From MR-S7 sp000400995 (lineage in GTDB: Bacteria; Pseudomonadota; Gammaproteobacteria; Burkholderiales; Burkholderiaceae_C): a stretch of 64,000 nucleotides of DNA. This document shows, piece by piece, positions 26,949-35,640 of the stretch (the first letter of the stretch is position 1; every line of letters begins with the position of its first letter). The notes under the pieces are model-generated. The model made no database searches and was not told the origin of the DNA. It saw only the letters and a program-made list of their open reading frames with translations. Position numbers and translations under genes: made by a program. The DNA lies in assembly GCF_045291395.1 (NCBI RefSeq), contig NZ_CP152342.1:248001-312000 (forward strand), in the 5' to 3' direction.

Positions 26949-27746
26949 TTAGCGGGTGCGCAGCGTGCGCGAGATCGCCTGCGCCGTGGCCAGCAACTCG
27001 GGCAGCAACTGCTCGCGCATCACCTGCGCGCTCGTGCGGTTGGCCTGGCCGCTGATGTTGAGCGCCGCCACGGTGACGCCCGCGCGGTTCTTGAGCGGCG
27101 CGGCGACGGAGATCAGACCCTCCTCCAACTCCTGGTTGACCAGGCACCAGCCTTGCTCGCGCGCCTCGCCGATGCGCGCGAGCAGCGTCTCGTCGTCCAG
27201 CAGCGTGTGCTGCGTGAACTGCCGGCGGGGCAGGGTGGCCAGGCGCGCGCGCAGGCCGTCCTCCGGCAGGTCGGCCAGCAGCACGCGGCCGAGCGAGGTC
27301 CAGAACGCCGGCAGGCGCGAGCCCACGGCGAGGTTGGTGCTCATGATCTTGTGGGTGTGCACGCGCAGCACGTAGACGATCTCCTGCCCGTCGAGCACGG
27401 CGGCGGAGCAGGACTCGTGCACCCGGTCGGTGAGCGCTTCCATCTGTGGCTCGGCCAGGTCCCAGATGGGCATGGAGGTGAGGTAGGCGAAGCCCAGGTC
27501 CAGGATGCGCGGCGTGAGGCGGAACAGCCGTCCGTCGCTTTCCAGGTAGCCCAGCGTCTGCAGGGTGAGCAGGATGCGCCGCGCCCCGGCGCGCGTGAGG
27601 CCGGTGCGCGCGGCCACTTCGCTCAGCGTTTGCTGCGGCGCAGCAGCGCTGAACGAGCGGATCACCTCCAGCCCGCGGGCGAACGACTGCACGTAACTGT
27701 CTCCTGGCCTAGGGTTACTACCTAGTTCCGAGGGGTGTTCATTCAT
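26949..27746 (-). CDS. IclR-family regulator of the pca genes (PcaU/PcaR-like)
   Basis: A 265-residue IclR regulator. The N-terminal winged helix (TLSEVAARTGLTRAGARRIL, about 40-59) is followed by an effector domain (VLRVHTHKIMSTNLAVGSRL, GVTVAALNISGQANR). FARGLEVIRSFS at the start of the HTH is typical of the PcaR/PobR/CatR group. It is divergent from pcaIJF with 78 bases between, and three CGAAC-type half-sites lie in the gap. A strong AGGAGG precedes the ATG. It is most likely an activator responding to a beta-ketoadipate-pathway intermediate. Confidence 0.9.
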   Translation of the reverse strand: MNEHPSELGSNPRPGDSYVQSFARGLEVIRSFSAAAPQQTLSEVAARTGLTRAGARRILLTLQTLGYLESDGRLFRLTPRILDLGFAYLTSMPIWDLAEPQMEALTDRVHESCSAAVLDGQEIVYVLRVHTHKIMSTNLAVGSRLPAFWTSLGRVLLADLPEDGLRARLATLPRRQFTQHTLLDDETLLARIGEAREQGWCLVNQELEEGLISVAAPLKNRAGVTVAALNISGQANRTSAQVMREQLLPELLATAQAISRTLRTR

Positions 27747-27770
27747 GGGTGATCCTCCTAAAATTCATTA

Positions 27771-27797
27771 TACGAACAAAAGTTCGAATTACGAACA
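27771..27797. promoter_or_regulatory. Candidate IclR-type operator: three half-sites
   Basis: TACGAAC, then GTTCGAA inverted, then ACGAAC direct again, about 10 bases apart. Two inverted plus one direct 10-bp unit is the layout known for PobR/PcaU-type IclR regulators. It lies midway between the regulator and pcaI. Confidence 0.6.
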
Positions 27798-27824
27798 AAT
27801 CCACCCTCCAATTTCCAGCGAGAC

Positions 27825-28526
27825 ATGATCAACAAGATTGCGGATTCCATCGCCGAGGCGCTTGCGGGCGTGCAGGACGGCGCCACGGTGCTCATCGGCG
27901 GCTTCGGCACCTCGGGCAACCCCATCGAGCTCATCGACGGCCTCATCGCCCAGGGCGCGCGCGACCTCACGGTGGTCAACAACAATGCGGGCAATGCCGA
28001 CGAAGGGCTGGCCGCGCTGCTCAAGACCGGCCAGGTGCGCAAGATCATCTGCAGCTTCCCCCGCCAGGTGGACAGCTGGGTGTTCGACGACCTCTACCGC
28101 GCTGGCCGGATCGAGCTGGAACTCGTGCCCCAGGGCAATCTGGCCGAGCGCATGCGCGCGGCGGGCGCGGGCGTCGGCGCCTTCTTCTGCCCCACGGCCT
28201 ACGGCACGCAGCTCGCCGAGGGCAAGGAGACGCGCGAGATCAACGGAAAGCATTACGTGCTGGAGTACCCCATCTACGGCGACGTGGCGCTGGTGAAAGC
28301 CGAGAAGGGCGACCGCTGGGGCAACCTGACCTACCGCATGGCCGCGCGCAACTTCGGCCCGGTGATGGCGGCGGCCGCGAAGTTCACCGTGGCCACGGTG
28401 CACGAGATCGTGGAGCTGGGCGCGCTCGACCCCGAGGCCGTGGTGACCCCCGGCATCTACGTGAGCAAGGTGGTCCAGGTGCCCCGCGTGGCGACCAAGG
28501 CCGGCGGTTTCAAGAAGGCGGCCTGA
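27825..28526 (+). CDS. pcaI: 3-oxoadipate CoA-transferase subunit A
   Basis: Alpha subunit of the succinyl-CoA:3-oxoadipate CoA-transferase, 233 residues. Motifs GATVLIGGFGTSGNPIELID (as DGATVLIGGFGTSGNP) and LTVVNNNAGNADEGLAALL match family I CoA-transferase alpha chains. It activates beta-ketoadipate to its CoA ester, the step before thiolysis. pcaJ follows after 2 bases, then pcaF. Expression is probably controlled by the divergent IclR regulator. Confidence 0.94.
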   Translation: MINKIADSIAEALAGVQDGATVLIGGFGTSGNPIELIDGLIAQGARDLTVVNNNAGNADEGLAALLKTGQVRKIICSFPRQVDSWVFDDLYRAGRIELELVPQGNLAERMRAAGAGVGAFFCPTAYGTQLAEGKETREINGKHYVLEYPIYGDVALVKAEKGDRWGNLTYRMAARNFGPVMAAAAKFTVATVHEIVELGALDPEAVVTPGIYVSKVVQVPRVATKAGGFKKAA

Positions 28527-28528
28527 AC

Positions 28529-29173
28529 ATGAGCAACTACACCAAACGCAGCAAGTCCGAACTCGCCCAGCGCGTGGCGCAGGACATCTTCGACGGCGCC
28601 TATGTGAACCTCGGCATCGGCATGCCCACGCAGGTGGCCAACTACATCCCCGCAGGCCGCGAGGTCATCCTGCACAGCGAGAACGGCATCCTGGGCATGG
28701 GCCCGGTGCCGGCCGAAGGCCAGGAGGACTACGACCTGACCAACGCCGGCAAGCAGCCCGTGACGCTGCTGCCCGGCGGCTGCTTCTTCCACCATGCCGA
28801 CAGCTTCGCGATGATGCGCGGCGGCCACCTCGACATCTCGGTGCTCGGCGCGTTCCAGGTCTCCGCCACGGGCGATCTGGCCAACTGGAGTACGGGCGAG
28901 GCGGGCGCCATTCCCGCCGTGGGCGGCGCGATGGACCTGGCCGTGGGCGCCAAGCAGACCTGGGTGATGATGGACCTGCTCACCAAGGCCGGCGAAAGCA
29001 AGGTGGTGCAGGCCTGCACCTACCCGCTCACGGGCCTGGCCTGCGTCAAGCGCATCTACACCGACCTGTGCACGCTGGAATGCACGCCCCAGGGCCTGCG
29101 CCTGATCGACACCGTGCCCGGCCTCACGCATGTGGAGCTGGAACGCATCCTCGGCCTGCCCATCCAGCAATAA
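28529..29173 (+). CDS. pcaJ: 3-oxoadipate CoA-transferase subunit B
   Basis: Beta subunit of the 3-oxoadipate CoA-transferase, 214 residues. The catalytic glutamate is Glu51 in ILHSENGILGMGP, and GMPTQVANYIP and LPGGCFFHHADSFAMMRGGH are family motifs. The ATG at 28529 directly follows the pcaI stop; upstream sequence in the same frame is out-of-frame pcaI. It forms a heterotetramer with PcaI in the family. Confidence 0.94.
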   Translation: MSNYTKRSKSELAQRVAQDIFDGAYVNLGIGMPTQVANYIPAGREVILHSENGILGMGPVPAEGQEDYDLTNAGKQPVTLLPGGCFFHHADSFAMMRGGHLDISVLGAFQVSATGDLANWSTGEAGAIPAVGGAMDLAVGAKQTWVMMDLLTKAGESKVVQACTYPLTGLACVKRIYTDLCTLECTPQGLRLIDTVPGLTHVELERILGLPIQQ

Positions 29174-29186
29174 GCATCGAATCGAC

Positions 29187-29229
29187 CTCCAGCGCTTGCT
29201 GAGTAAGCGCTGGCAGCTCACTTTTTCAT
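29187..29229 (-). repeat. Palindromic gene-boundary repeat, copy 3
   Basis: Between pcaJ and pcaF. Arms CCAGCGCTT (29189-29197) and AAGCGCTGG (29205-29213) form a perfect 9-pair stem with a 7-base loop, followed by GCAGCT and a T run. Oriented on the minus strand relative to the consensus. Confidence 0.75.
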
Positions 29230-29249
29230 AGTTCCTGCCAGGAGACACC

Positions 29250-30452
29250 ATGACCCAAGCCTTCATCTGCGACGCCGTGCGCACCCCCTTCGGCCGCTAC
29301 GGCGGCGCGCTGGCCGGCGTGCGCGCCGACGACCTCGGCGCCGTGCCCATCCGTGCGCTGATGCAGCGCAACAGCGGCGTCGACTGGGCGGCCGTGACCG
29401 ACGTGCTCTACGGCTGCGCCAACCAGGCCGGCGAAGACAACCGCAACGTGGCGCGCATGTCCGCGCTGCTCGCGGGCCTGCCCATCGACGTGCCCGGCGC
29501 CACCATCAACCGCCTGTGCGGCTCGGGCCTGGACGCCGTGGGCTCGGCCGCGCGCGCCATCAAGGCCGGCGAGGCCGGCCTGATGATCGCCGGTGGCGTG
29601 GAGAGCATGAGCCGCGCCCCGTTCGTTAGCCCCAAGGCCGAAAGCGCCTTCAGCCGCAGCAACGCGGTGTACGACACCACCATCGGCTGGCGCTTCGTCA
29701 ACAGGCTGATGAAGGCCCAGTACGGCGTGGACTCCATGCCCGAGACGGCAGAGAACGTGGCCGACGACTTCCGCATCGAACGCGAGGCGCAGGACCGCAT
29801 GGCCCTGGCCAGCCAGCAGAAGGCCGCCGCCGCCATCGCCGCGGGCCATCTCGCCCAGGAAATCGTGCCCGTCACCATCGCCCAGAAGAAGGGCGACCCC
29901 ATCGTGGTGAGCCAGGACGAACACCCGCGCGCCACCACGCTGGAGGCGCTGGCCAAGCTCAAGGGCGTGGTGCGCGAAGGCGGCACGGTGACGGCGGGCA
30001 ATGCCAGCGGCGTGAACGACGGCGCCTGCGCGCTGCTGCTCGCCAGCGAAGAATCCGCGAGGCAATACGGCCTGACGCCGCGCGCCCGCGTGGTGGGCAT
30101 GGCCACGGCCGGCGTGGCGCCGCGCATCATGGGTTTCGGCCCCGCGCCCGCCGTGCGCAAGGTGCTGGCACTCACGGGCCTGACGCTCGACCAGATGGAC
30201 GTGATCGAGCTCAACGAAGCCTTCGCGGCGCAAGGCCTCGCCGTGCTGCGTGATCTGGGCATTGCCGACGACGACAAACGCGTGAACCAGTGGGGCGGCG
30301 CCATCGCCCTGGGCCATCCGCTGGGCGCCTCCGGCGCACGCCTCGCCACCACGGCCGTGAGCCAGCTCCACACGCTGGGCGGCCGCTACGCGCTGTGCAC
30401 CATGTGCATCGGCGTGGGCCAGGGCATCGCCGTCATCCTGGAGCGCGTATGA
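29250..30452 (+). CDS. pcaF: 3-oxoadipyl-CoA thiolase
   Basis: Thiolase that splits 3-oxoadipyl-CoA into succinyl-CoA and acetyl-CoA, ending the beta-ketoadipate pathway. The 400 residues have nucleophile Cys90 (INRLCGSGLDAVGS), GHP in IALGHPLGASGAR, and the second cysteine in CTMCIGVGQG. The RTPFGRYGGAL N-terminus is characteristic of PcaF. A GGAG site precedes the ATG, and a copy of the boundary repeat separates it from pcaJ. Confidence 0.94.
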   Translation: MTQAFICDAVRTPFGRYGGALAGVRADDLGAVPIRALMQRNSGVDWAAVTDVLYGCANQAGEDNRNVARMSALLAGLPIDVPGATINRLCGSGLDAVGSAARAIKAGEAGLMIAGGVESMSRAPFVSPKAESAFSRSNAVYDTTIGWRFVNRLMKAQYGVDSMPETAENVADDFRIEREAQDRMALASQQKAAAAIAAGHLAQEIVPVTIAQKKGDPIVVSQDEHPRATTLEALAKLKGVVREGGTVTAGNASGVNDGACALLLASEESARQYGLTPRARVVGMATAGVAPRIMGFGPAPAVRKVLALTGLTLDQMDVIELNEAFAAQGLAVLRDLGIADDDKRVNQWGGAIALGHPLGASGARLATTAVSQLHTLGGRYALCTMCIGVGQGIAVILERV

Positions 30453-30454
30453 AA

Positions 30455-30533
30455 CAGAGCCCCCACGCTTCCTCGCTTCGCGTAGTCCGCTGCCCCCCGA
30501 GGGGGCCGCTTTTTCATCTTGGGGCGGCCCGGC
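30455..30533 (+). repeat. Second dispersed repeat type with C5/G5 hairpin
   Basis: The 80-base gap after pcaF holds CCCCACGCTTCCTCGCTTCG, then CCCCCCGAGGGGG (a hairpin), a T5 run and TTGGGGCGGCCCGG. I associate this arrangement with a repeat frequent between genes in Comamonadaceae. The hairpin plus T run could terminate pcaIJF transcripts. Confidence 0.5.
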
Positions 30534-30534
30534 G

Positions 30535-31248
30535 ATGAAAAAAGAACGCGTCCTCATCACCGGCGGCGGCGCGGGCATCGGCGCCGCCACGGCCGAGCGC
30601 TGCCGTGCCGACGGCTACGAGCCCGTGGTGATCGACCGCGCGGTCGACCACGTGCCCGGCGGCATCCAGGCCGACCTCTCCAACCCTGCCGAGACGGCGC
30701 GCGCGCTGGAGCAGGCGCTGGCCGGCGGCCCCATCACGCGCCTCGTCAACAACGTGGGCATCGTCGTGCCGGCTGAGGCGGCCGACCAGACGCTCGCGCA
30801 GTTCGACCTGGCCGTGGCGCTCAACCTGCGCTGCGCGCTGCAATGCATGCAGGCGCTGCTGCCTGGCATGCGCGCGGCGGGCTTCGGGCGCATCGTCAAC
30901 ATGTCTTCGCGCGCTGCGCTGGGTAAGGAACTGCGCACCGCGTATTCGGCCACCAAGGCCGGCCTGATCGGCATGACGCGCGTGTGGGCGCTGGAGCTGG
31001 GGCGCCACGGCATCACCGCCAACGCCATCGGCCCGGGCCCCATCCGCACCGAGCTGTTCGACAAGGCCAACCCGCCGGGCGCGCCGCGCACCCAGGCCAT
31101 CATCGACGCCGTGCCCGTCAAGCGCGTGGGCACGCCCGAAGACATCGCGCACGCCGCGTCCTACCTGCTGGATGCGCGCAGCGGCTTCGTCACCGGCCAG
31201 GTGCTCTACGTCTGCGGCGGCATGACCGTCGGCGTGGCCGGCGTCTGA
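30535..31248 (+). CDS. SDR-family oxidoreductase
   Basis: Short-chain dehydrogenase/reductase of 237 residues. The cofactor motif is TGGGAGIGAA (about 9-18), NNVG stands in for NNAG, and the catalytic Ser (NMSSRAALG) and YSATK Tyr/Lys are all present. It uses NAD(P)(H) to oxidise or reduce an unidentified alcohol or ketone. It follows pcaF and precedes a Bug receptor on the same strand, suggesting a substrate fed into the beta-ketoadipate route. Confidence 0.9.
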   Translation: MKKERVLITGGGAGIGAATAERCRADGYEPVVIDRAVDHVPGGIQADLSNPAETARALEQALAGGPITRLVNNVGIVVPAEAADQTLAQFDLAVALNLRCALQCMQALLPGMRAAGFGRIVNMSSRAALGKELRTAYSATKAGLIGMTRVWALELGRHGITANAIGPGPIRTELFDKANPPGAPRTQAIIDAVPVKRVGTPEDIAHAASYLLDARSGFVTGQVLYVCGGMTVGVAGV

Positions 31249-31284
31249 CTGCATCCCTCCCCTTTTCAGAGACAAGGAAACGCC

Positions 31285-32268
31285 ATGAACTCCACCTTCC
31301 GCACCGCCCGCCGCACCCTGCTGGCCGCCGCCATCGCCGCCGCCCTGCCGCTGGGCGCTTCGGCCCAGAACTTTCCCACCAAGCCCATCACCATCGTCGT
31401 GCCGTTCTCGGCCGGCGGCACCACCGACATCCTGGCGCGCATCGTCGGCCAGGCCTTGACGACCGAGCTGGGCCAGTCCGTGGTCGTGGACAACAAACCC
31501 GGCGCGGGCGGCAACATCGGCGCCTCGCTCGCGGCCAAGGCGCAGCCTGACGGCTACACCTTGTTCATGGGTACCGTGGGCACGCATGCGATCAACGAAG
31601 CGCTCTACAAGAAGATGCCCTTCAACCCGATCAAGGACTTCGCGCCGCTGTCGCGCGTGGCGACCGTGCCCAACCTGCTCGTGGCCAACCCCAAGCAGCC
31701 GTACAAGACCGTGCAGGAGCTGATCGCCTACGCCAAGGCCCATCCGGGCGAGGTGAACTTCGGCTCCTCGGGCAGCGGCAGCTCCATTCACCTGTCGGGC
31801 GAGCTGTTCAAGAGCATGGCCAAGGTCAACATGGTACACGTGCCCTACAAGGGCAGCGCCCCGGCCGTGACCGACCTGCTGGGCAACCAGATCCCCATCA
31901 TGTTCGACAACATGCCCTCGGCCATCCAGCATGTGCGCTCGGGCAAGCTGCGCCCCATCGCCGTGACCACGGCCAAGCGCTCGCCCGAGCTGCCCGATGT
32001 GCCCACCATCGCCGAGGCCGGCGTGCCCGGCTACGAGGCCACCTCGTGGTTCGGCATGTTCGCCGTGGCGGGCACCCCGAAGCCCGTGCTCGACAAGCTG
32101 CACGCCGCGCTGGCCAAGGTGCTGAGCCAGCCCGACGTGAAGAAGAAGATCGCCGATCAGGGCGGCGACGTGGTGGTGGAGACGCCCGAGCAGTTCGCCG
32201 CCTTCATCAAGGCCGAGACGGCCAAGTGGGGCAAGGTGGTGAAGGAGTCGGGCGCGACGGCCGACTGA
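31285..32268 (+). CDS. Tripartite tricarboxylate transporter receptor (Bug family)
   Basis: Periplasmic receptor of 327 residues with a signal peptide (TARRTLLAAAIAAALPLGAS, cleavage near AQN) and the Bug pattern: FPTKPITIVVPFSAGGTTD, VVDNKPGAGGNIGASL, MVHVPYKGSAPAV. It is probably the binding protein for an aromatic or carboxylic acid handled by the pca-linked enzymes; the ligand cannot be told. An AAGGA site precedes the ATG. A strong palindromic repeat 20 bases after the stop ends the unit. Confidence 0.9.
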   Translation: MNSTFRTARRTLLAAAIAAALPLGASAQNFPTKPITIVVPFSAGGTTDILARIVGQALTTELGQSVVVDNKPGAGGNIGASLAAKAQPDGYTLFMGTVGTHAINEALYKKMPFNPIKDFAPLSRVATVPNLLVANPKQPYKTVQELIAYAKAHPGEVNFGSSGSGSSIHLSGELFKSMAKVNMVHVPYKGSAPAVTDLLGNQIPIMFDNMPSAIQHVRSGKLRPIAVTTAKRSPELPDVPTIAEAGVPGYEATSWFGMFAVAGTPKPVLDKLHAALAKVLSQPDVKKKIADQGGDVVVETPEQFAAFIKAETAKWGKVVKESGATAD

Positions 32269-32280
32269 CAGGTGCTATCT

Positions 32281-32327
32281 GAAAAATAGCTGCCAGCGCT
32301 TGGTGGACAAGCGCTGGCAGCTTTTTC
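32281..32327. repeat. Palindromic gene-boundary repeat, copy 4 (perfect palindrome)
   Basis: The most symmetric copy: 15-base arms AGCTGCCAGCGCTTG (32288-32302) and its exact complement (32308-32322) around GTGGA. It lies between the convergent Bug receptor and antiporter genes. The antiporter stop codon (32326-32328) abuts its right edge. Confidence 0.85.
32288..32326. terminator. Bidirectional hairpin terminator formed by repeat copy 4
   Basis: The 15-pair hairpin is followed by T5 on the plus strand and by TATTTTT on the minus strand, so it can end both convergent transcripts. Confidence 0.75.
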
Positions 32328-34161
32328 ATGCTGAATCGCCGCGCGCGGCTTCCTGCGCTTGCATGCGCTCCTGCCGCTCCTTGGCCATCTGCTCGATGAG
32401 CTGGCGGCGGCCCTGCTTGGCCACGGCGATCATGGCCTCGCGGTCGTGGTGGTGCTCGTACATGAGGTCGGACAGGTGGATGTTGTGGGCGCGGAAGCGC
32501 TCGGCCAGGAACTGGGCTTCCTGCGCGGGCACGCCCGAGAGTTCGAGCACCGTGCGCGCGGTGCGCAGGCTGGACTCGAACAGCTCGCGCTGCACGTGCG
32601 TCACGCCCAGGTCGCGCAGCGCGTGCCAGTGCGTCACATCGCGCGCGCGGGCCACGATCTCCAGCTGCGGGAAATGCTTGCGCGCGAGCTGCACGATCTT
32701 GAGCGACTGCTCGGGCGCGTCCACCGCCACCACGAGGATGCGCGCGTGCTCTGCGCCTGCCATGCGCAGCAGGTTCACGCGCGTGGCGTCGCCATAGAAG
32801 ACGCGGTAGCCGAAGGTGTGGGCCACCTCGAGCATCTCCACGCTGTGGTCGAGCACCGTGGCGGGAACGCCCTGCGCGAGCATCATGCGCGCCACGATCT
32901 GCCCGTAGCGGCCGAAGCCCGCGATGATGACGGGCGCGGTCTGCGGCTCGGCCATCGCGTCGGCGTGCTGGGGCTCGGCCTTGAGCGTGGCGTGGCGCTT
33001 GAGCAGCGCGCGGTCCAGCCACACCAGCAGCAGCGGCGAGAGCAGCATCGACAGCGCCACCGCGCCGATGAGCAGCGAGGCCATCTCCGCCTCGATGGCG
33101 CGGAAGCTCACCGCGCTCTGGAACACCACGAACGCGAACTCGCCGCCCTGCGCGAGCAGCAGCGTGAACACCGGCCGCTCCTGGTAGGGCATGCCGGTCA
33201 CGCGCGCGAGCAGCCAGATCACCACGGCCTTGGCGGCGAGGAAGCCCACGACCAGCGCGAGCATGGTGAGCGGCTGGCGCAGGATCACGCCGAAGTCGAT
33301 GCTCATGCCCACGGCGATGAAGAACAGGCCCAGCAGCAGGCCCTTGAAGGGCTCGATGTCGGTCTCCAGCTCGCGGCGGTACTCGCTGTCGGCCAGCAGC
33401 ACGCCCGCGAGGAAGGCGCCCAGCGCCATGGACAGGCCCACCGACAGCATCAGCATGGCGATGCCCACCACGAGGAAGAGCGACGCGGCGGTGAAGATCT
33501 CGGGCGTATTGCTCCTGGCGATCCAGCGCAGCAGCGGGCGCAGCAGCAGCCGCCCGCCGAGCACGATGGCGCCCACCACGCCGACGATCCGCAGCGCCTC
33601 GGGCAGCAGGTCCTGCGCGCCGTGCGCGTGCGCCGGCCCGCCCACGCCCAGCAGCGGCAGCAGCGCCAGGATGGGAATGGCCGCCACGTCCTGGAACAGC
33701 AGGATGGAGAACGCCTTCTGCCCGCTGTCGGTGCCCATGAGGTTGCGCTCGGCGATCACCTGCAGCGCGATCGCGGTGGACGACAGCGCCAGCCCCAATG
33801 CGCCCACCAGGCCGACGCGCCACGGCAGCCCCCAGGCCCATGCGGCGGCCCACAGCAGCGCGGCGCAGCCCAGCACCTGCGCCGTGCCCAGGCCGAAGAT
33901 GGGGCGGCGCATGCTCCACAGGCGGCTGGGCTGCAGCTCCAGCCCCACGAGGAACAGCATCAGCACCACGCCGAACTCGGCGAAGTGCAGGATGTCCTGC
34001 ACGTTGCTCACCAGCCCGAGGCCCCACGGCCCGATGGCGATGCCCGCCGCGAGGTAGCCGATGATGGAGCCGAGCCCCAGCGCCCGCGCGATGGGCACGG
34101 CGATCACGGCCGCGGCGAGGTAGGTGAATCCGTAGGTGAGCCAGACGGGGGCGTGGGCCAT
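32326..34161 (-). CDS. Monovalent cation:proton antiporter-2 (KefB/KefC-like)
   Basis: CPA2 family transporter of 611 residues. About 12 membrane helices fill residues 1-395 (FGVVLMLFLVGLELQPSRLW, LLFQDVAAIPILALLPL with the transport Asp). A TrkA-N/RCK Rossmann domain follows (VIIAGFGRYGQIVARMM near 415, then a DHS acidic end and YGDATR), with a charged tail. It probably exchanges K+ for H+ under nucleotide or thiol control. ATG 34161 was chosen since membrane sequence starts at once; longer in-frame extensions overlap the lysE gene antisense. Confidence 0.9.
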   Translation of the reverse strand: MAHAPVWLTYGFTYLAAAVIAVPIARALGLGSIIGYLAAGIAIGPWGLGLVSNVQDILHFAEFGVVLMLFLVGLELQPSRLWSMRRPIFGLGTAQVLGCAALLWAAAWAWGLPWRVGLVGALGLALSSTAIALQVIAERNLMGTDSGQKAFSILLFQDVAAIPILALLPLLGVGGPAHAHGAQDLLPEALRIVGVVGAIVLGGRLLLRPLLRWIARSNTPEIFTAASLFLVVGIAMLMLSVGLSMALGAFLAGVLLADSEYRRELETDIEPFKGLLLGLFFIAVGMSIDFGVILRQPLTMLALVVGFLAAKAVVIWLLARVTGMPYQERPVFTLLLAQGGEFAFVVFQSAVSFRAIEAEMASLLIGAVALSMLLSPLLLVWLDRALLKRHATLKAEPQHADAMAEPQTAPVIIAGFGRYGQIVARMMLAQGVPATVLDHSVEMLEVAHTFGYRVFYGDATRVNLLRMAGAEHARILVVAVDAPEQSLKIVQLARKHFPQLEIVARARDVTHWHALRDLGVTHVQRELFESSLRTARTVLELSGVPAQEAQFLAERFRAHNIHLSDLMYEHHHDREAMIAVAKQGRRQLIEQMAKERQERMQAQEAARGDSA

Positions 34162-34245
34162 GGTGGAGAAGGGGCGGGGCAGCGGGGGAGCCGGAAATTT
34201 TGCACCGATAGAATCCCGCCTTCGTTTTCGTAGGACTCTCTCCTG

Positions 34246-34884
34246 ATGGACTGGCATACCTGGATGGCTTTCTTCGCGGCATCGTGGGTGATTGCCATCT
34301 CGCCCGGCTCGGGCGCGGTGCTGTCGATGAGCCATGGCCTGTCGTACGGCGTGCGCAAGACGGGCGCCACCATCCTGGGGCTGGAGCTGGGGCTGCTGCT
34401 CATCCTCGTCGTGGTGGGCGCGGGCGTGGGCTCGCTGCTGATCGCGTCGGAGCTGGTCTTCAACGCCGTCAAGGTGCTCGGTGCCTGCTACCTCATCTAC
34501 CTGGGCTGGTGCCAGTGGCGCGCCGGTGCGAAGGGCACGCTGGGCGGCGACCTTGTGGCCGTGCCCGCGGGCTGGCGCCGCCGCGTGCTCACGGGCCTGT
34601 TGACCAATGCCACCAACCCCAAGGGCATCCTCTTCATGGTGGCCGTGCTGCCGCAGTTCCTGACCGACGCGCGCCCGCTGTGGCTCCAACTGCTGGTGAT
34701 GGCCGTTACCATGCTCTCGGTGGACCTGATCGTCATGAACGGCTACGCTGCCAGCGCCAGCGCGCTGCGCCGCCTGATGCAAAGCGCCAGCGCCATGCGT
34801 GCGCAAAACCGCGTGTTCGGCGGCCTGCTGATGCTGGTGGGGGCGGGGCTGTTCTTCGTCAAGCGCGGCACGCAGCACGGCTGA
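34246..34884 (+). CDS. LysE/RhtB-family exporter
   Basis: Inner-membrane exporter of 212 residues with six hydrophobic segments. SPGSGAVLSMSHGLSYGVRK near residue 20-40 and GLLTNATNPKGILFMVAVLP near 120-140 are the LysE/RhtB signatures. It likely exports an amino acid; the substrate is not readable. It is divergent from the antiporter gene and followed by repeat copy 5. Confidence 0.9.
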   Translation: MDWHTWMAFFAASWVIAISPGSGAVLSMSHGLSYGVRKTGATILGLELGLLLILVVVGAGVGSLLIASELVFNAVKVLGACYLIYLGWCQWRAGAKGTLGGDLVAVPAGWRRRVLTGLLTNATNPKGILFMVAVLPQFLTDARPLWLQLLVMAVTMLSVDLIVMNGYAASASALRRLMQSASAMRAQNRVFGGLLMLVGAGLFFVKRGTQHG

Positions 34885-34892
34885 TACTATTG

Positions 34893-34940
34893 AAAAGAGA
34901 GCTGCTCGCGCTTGCTGGATAAGCGCCAGGGCCCGTTTCA
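34893..34940 (+). repeat. Palindromic gene-boundary repeat, copy 5
   Basis: GAGCTGCTCGCGCTTGCTGG and ATAAGCGCCAGGGCCCGTTT between the exporter gene and the ParA-like gene. It ends about 25 bases before the ParA start. Confidence 0.75.
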
Positions 34941-34964
34941 TTGTCATCAATGTTGGAGGCACGC

Positions 34965-35591
34965 ATGCCGGTGGTCGCAGTCGCAAATCCCAAGGGCGGC
35001 GTGGGCAAGTCCACGCTGGCCACCCAGATCGCGGGCTATTTCGCCAGCCGGGGCCACACGGTGGTGCTGGGCGACGTGGACCGCCAGCAGTCTGCGCGGC
35101 TGTGGCTGCAGCAGCGCCCGGCGGCGGCGCGGCCCATCGGGCTGTGGGACGTGAACTCCGACTGGATCGGCAAGCCGCCCAGGGAGGCGACGCACGCCGT
35201 GCTGGACACGCCCGCGGGCCTGCACGGATGGCGGCTCAAGGACGTGCTGCGGCTGGCCGACCGCATCGTCGTGCCCTTGCAGCCCAGCGTGTTCGACATT
35301 TTCGCCACGCGCCAGTTTCTCGACGACCTGGCCGAGCACCGGCTGGGCGGCCAGGCGCAGGTCGGCATCGTGGGCATGCGCGTGGACGCGCGTACCCTCG
35401 CCGCCGACAAGCTGCATGCCTTCGTCGACAGCCTCGGCCTGCCGGTGCTGGGCTACCTGCGCGATACGCAGAACTACATCCACCTGGCCGCGCACGGGCT
35501 GACGCTGTTCGACCTGTCGCCCGGCCGCGTGGCGCGCGACCTGGAGCAGTGGCAGGGCATCTGTGCCTGGCTGGACGGCGCTGGCGCCTGA
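34965..35591 (+). CDS. Orphan ParA-like ATPase (MinD/ParA family)
   Basis: P-loop ATPase of 208 residues with a deviant Walker A KGGVGKST (about 10-17), GDVDRQQSARLWL (the Walker A' aspartate region) and VLDTPAG as Walker B. There is no ParB, parS-like site or plasmid gene nearby, so it is a stand-alone family member rather than a partition locus. ATG 34965 is preferred because GGAGG ends 6 bases upstream and the protein then begins directly before the first strand; in-frame TTG 34941 and ATG 34950 are alternatives. Function unknown. Confidence 0.85.
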   Translation: MPVVAVANPKGGVGKSTLATQIAGYFASRGHTVVLGDVDRQQSARLWLQQRPAAARPIGLWDVNSDWIGKPPREATHAVLDTPAGLHGWRLKDVLRLADRIVVPLQPSVFDIFATRQFLDDLAEHRLGGQAQVGIVGMRVDARTLAADKLHAFVDSLGLPVLGYLRDTQNYIHLAAHGLTLFDLSPGRVARDLEQWQGICAWLDGAGA

Positions 35592-35640
35592 TGTCGCTTG
35601 CCGGACAAGGACCGCACGGCCCGCTGGCTACAGTCGCCGC

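Noticed and set aside
30455..30533. Fragment of a transposon or insertion sequence
   Set aside because: No transposase remnant, no target-site duplication; it is better read as a short intergenic repeat.
34965..35591. A plasmid-type partition locus
   Set aside because: Only a ParA-like ATPase is present; no ParB, parS-like repeats or replication gene adjoin it.
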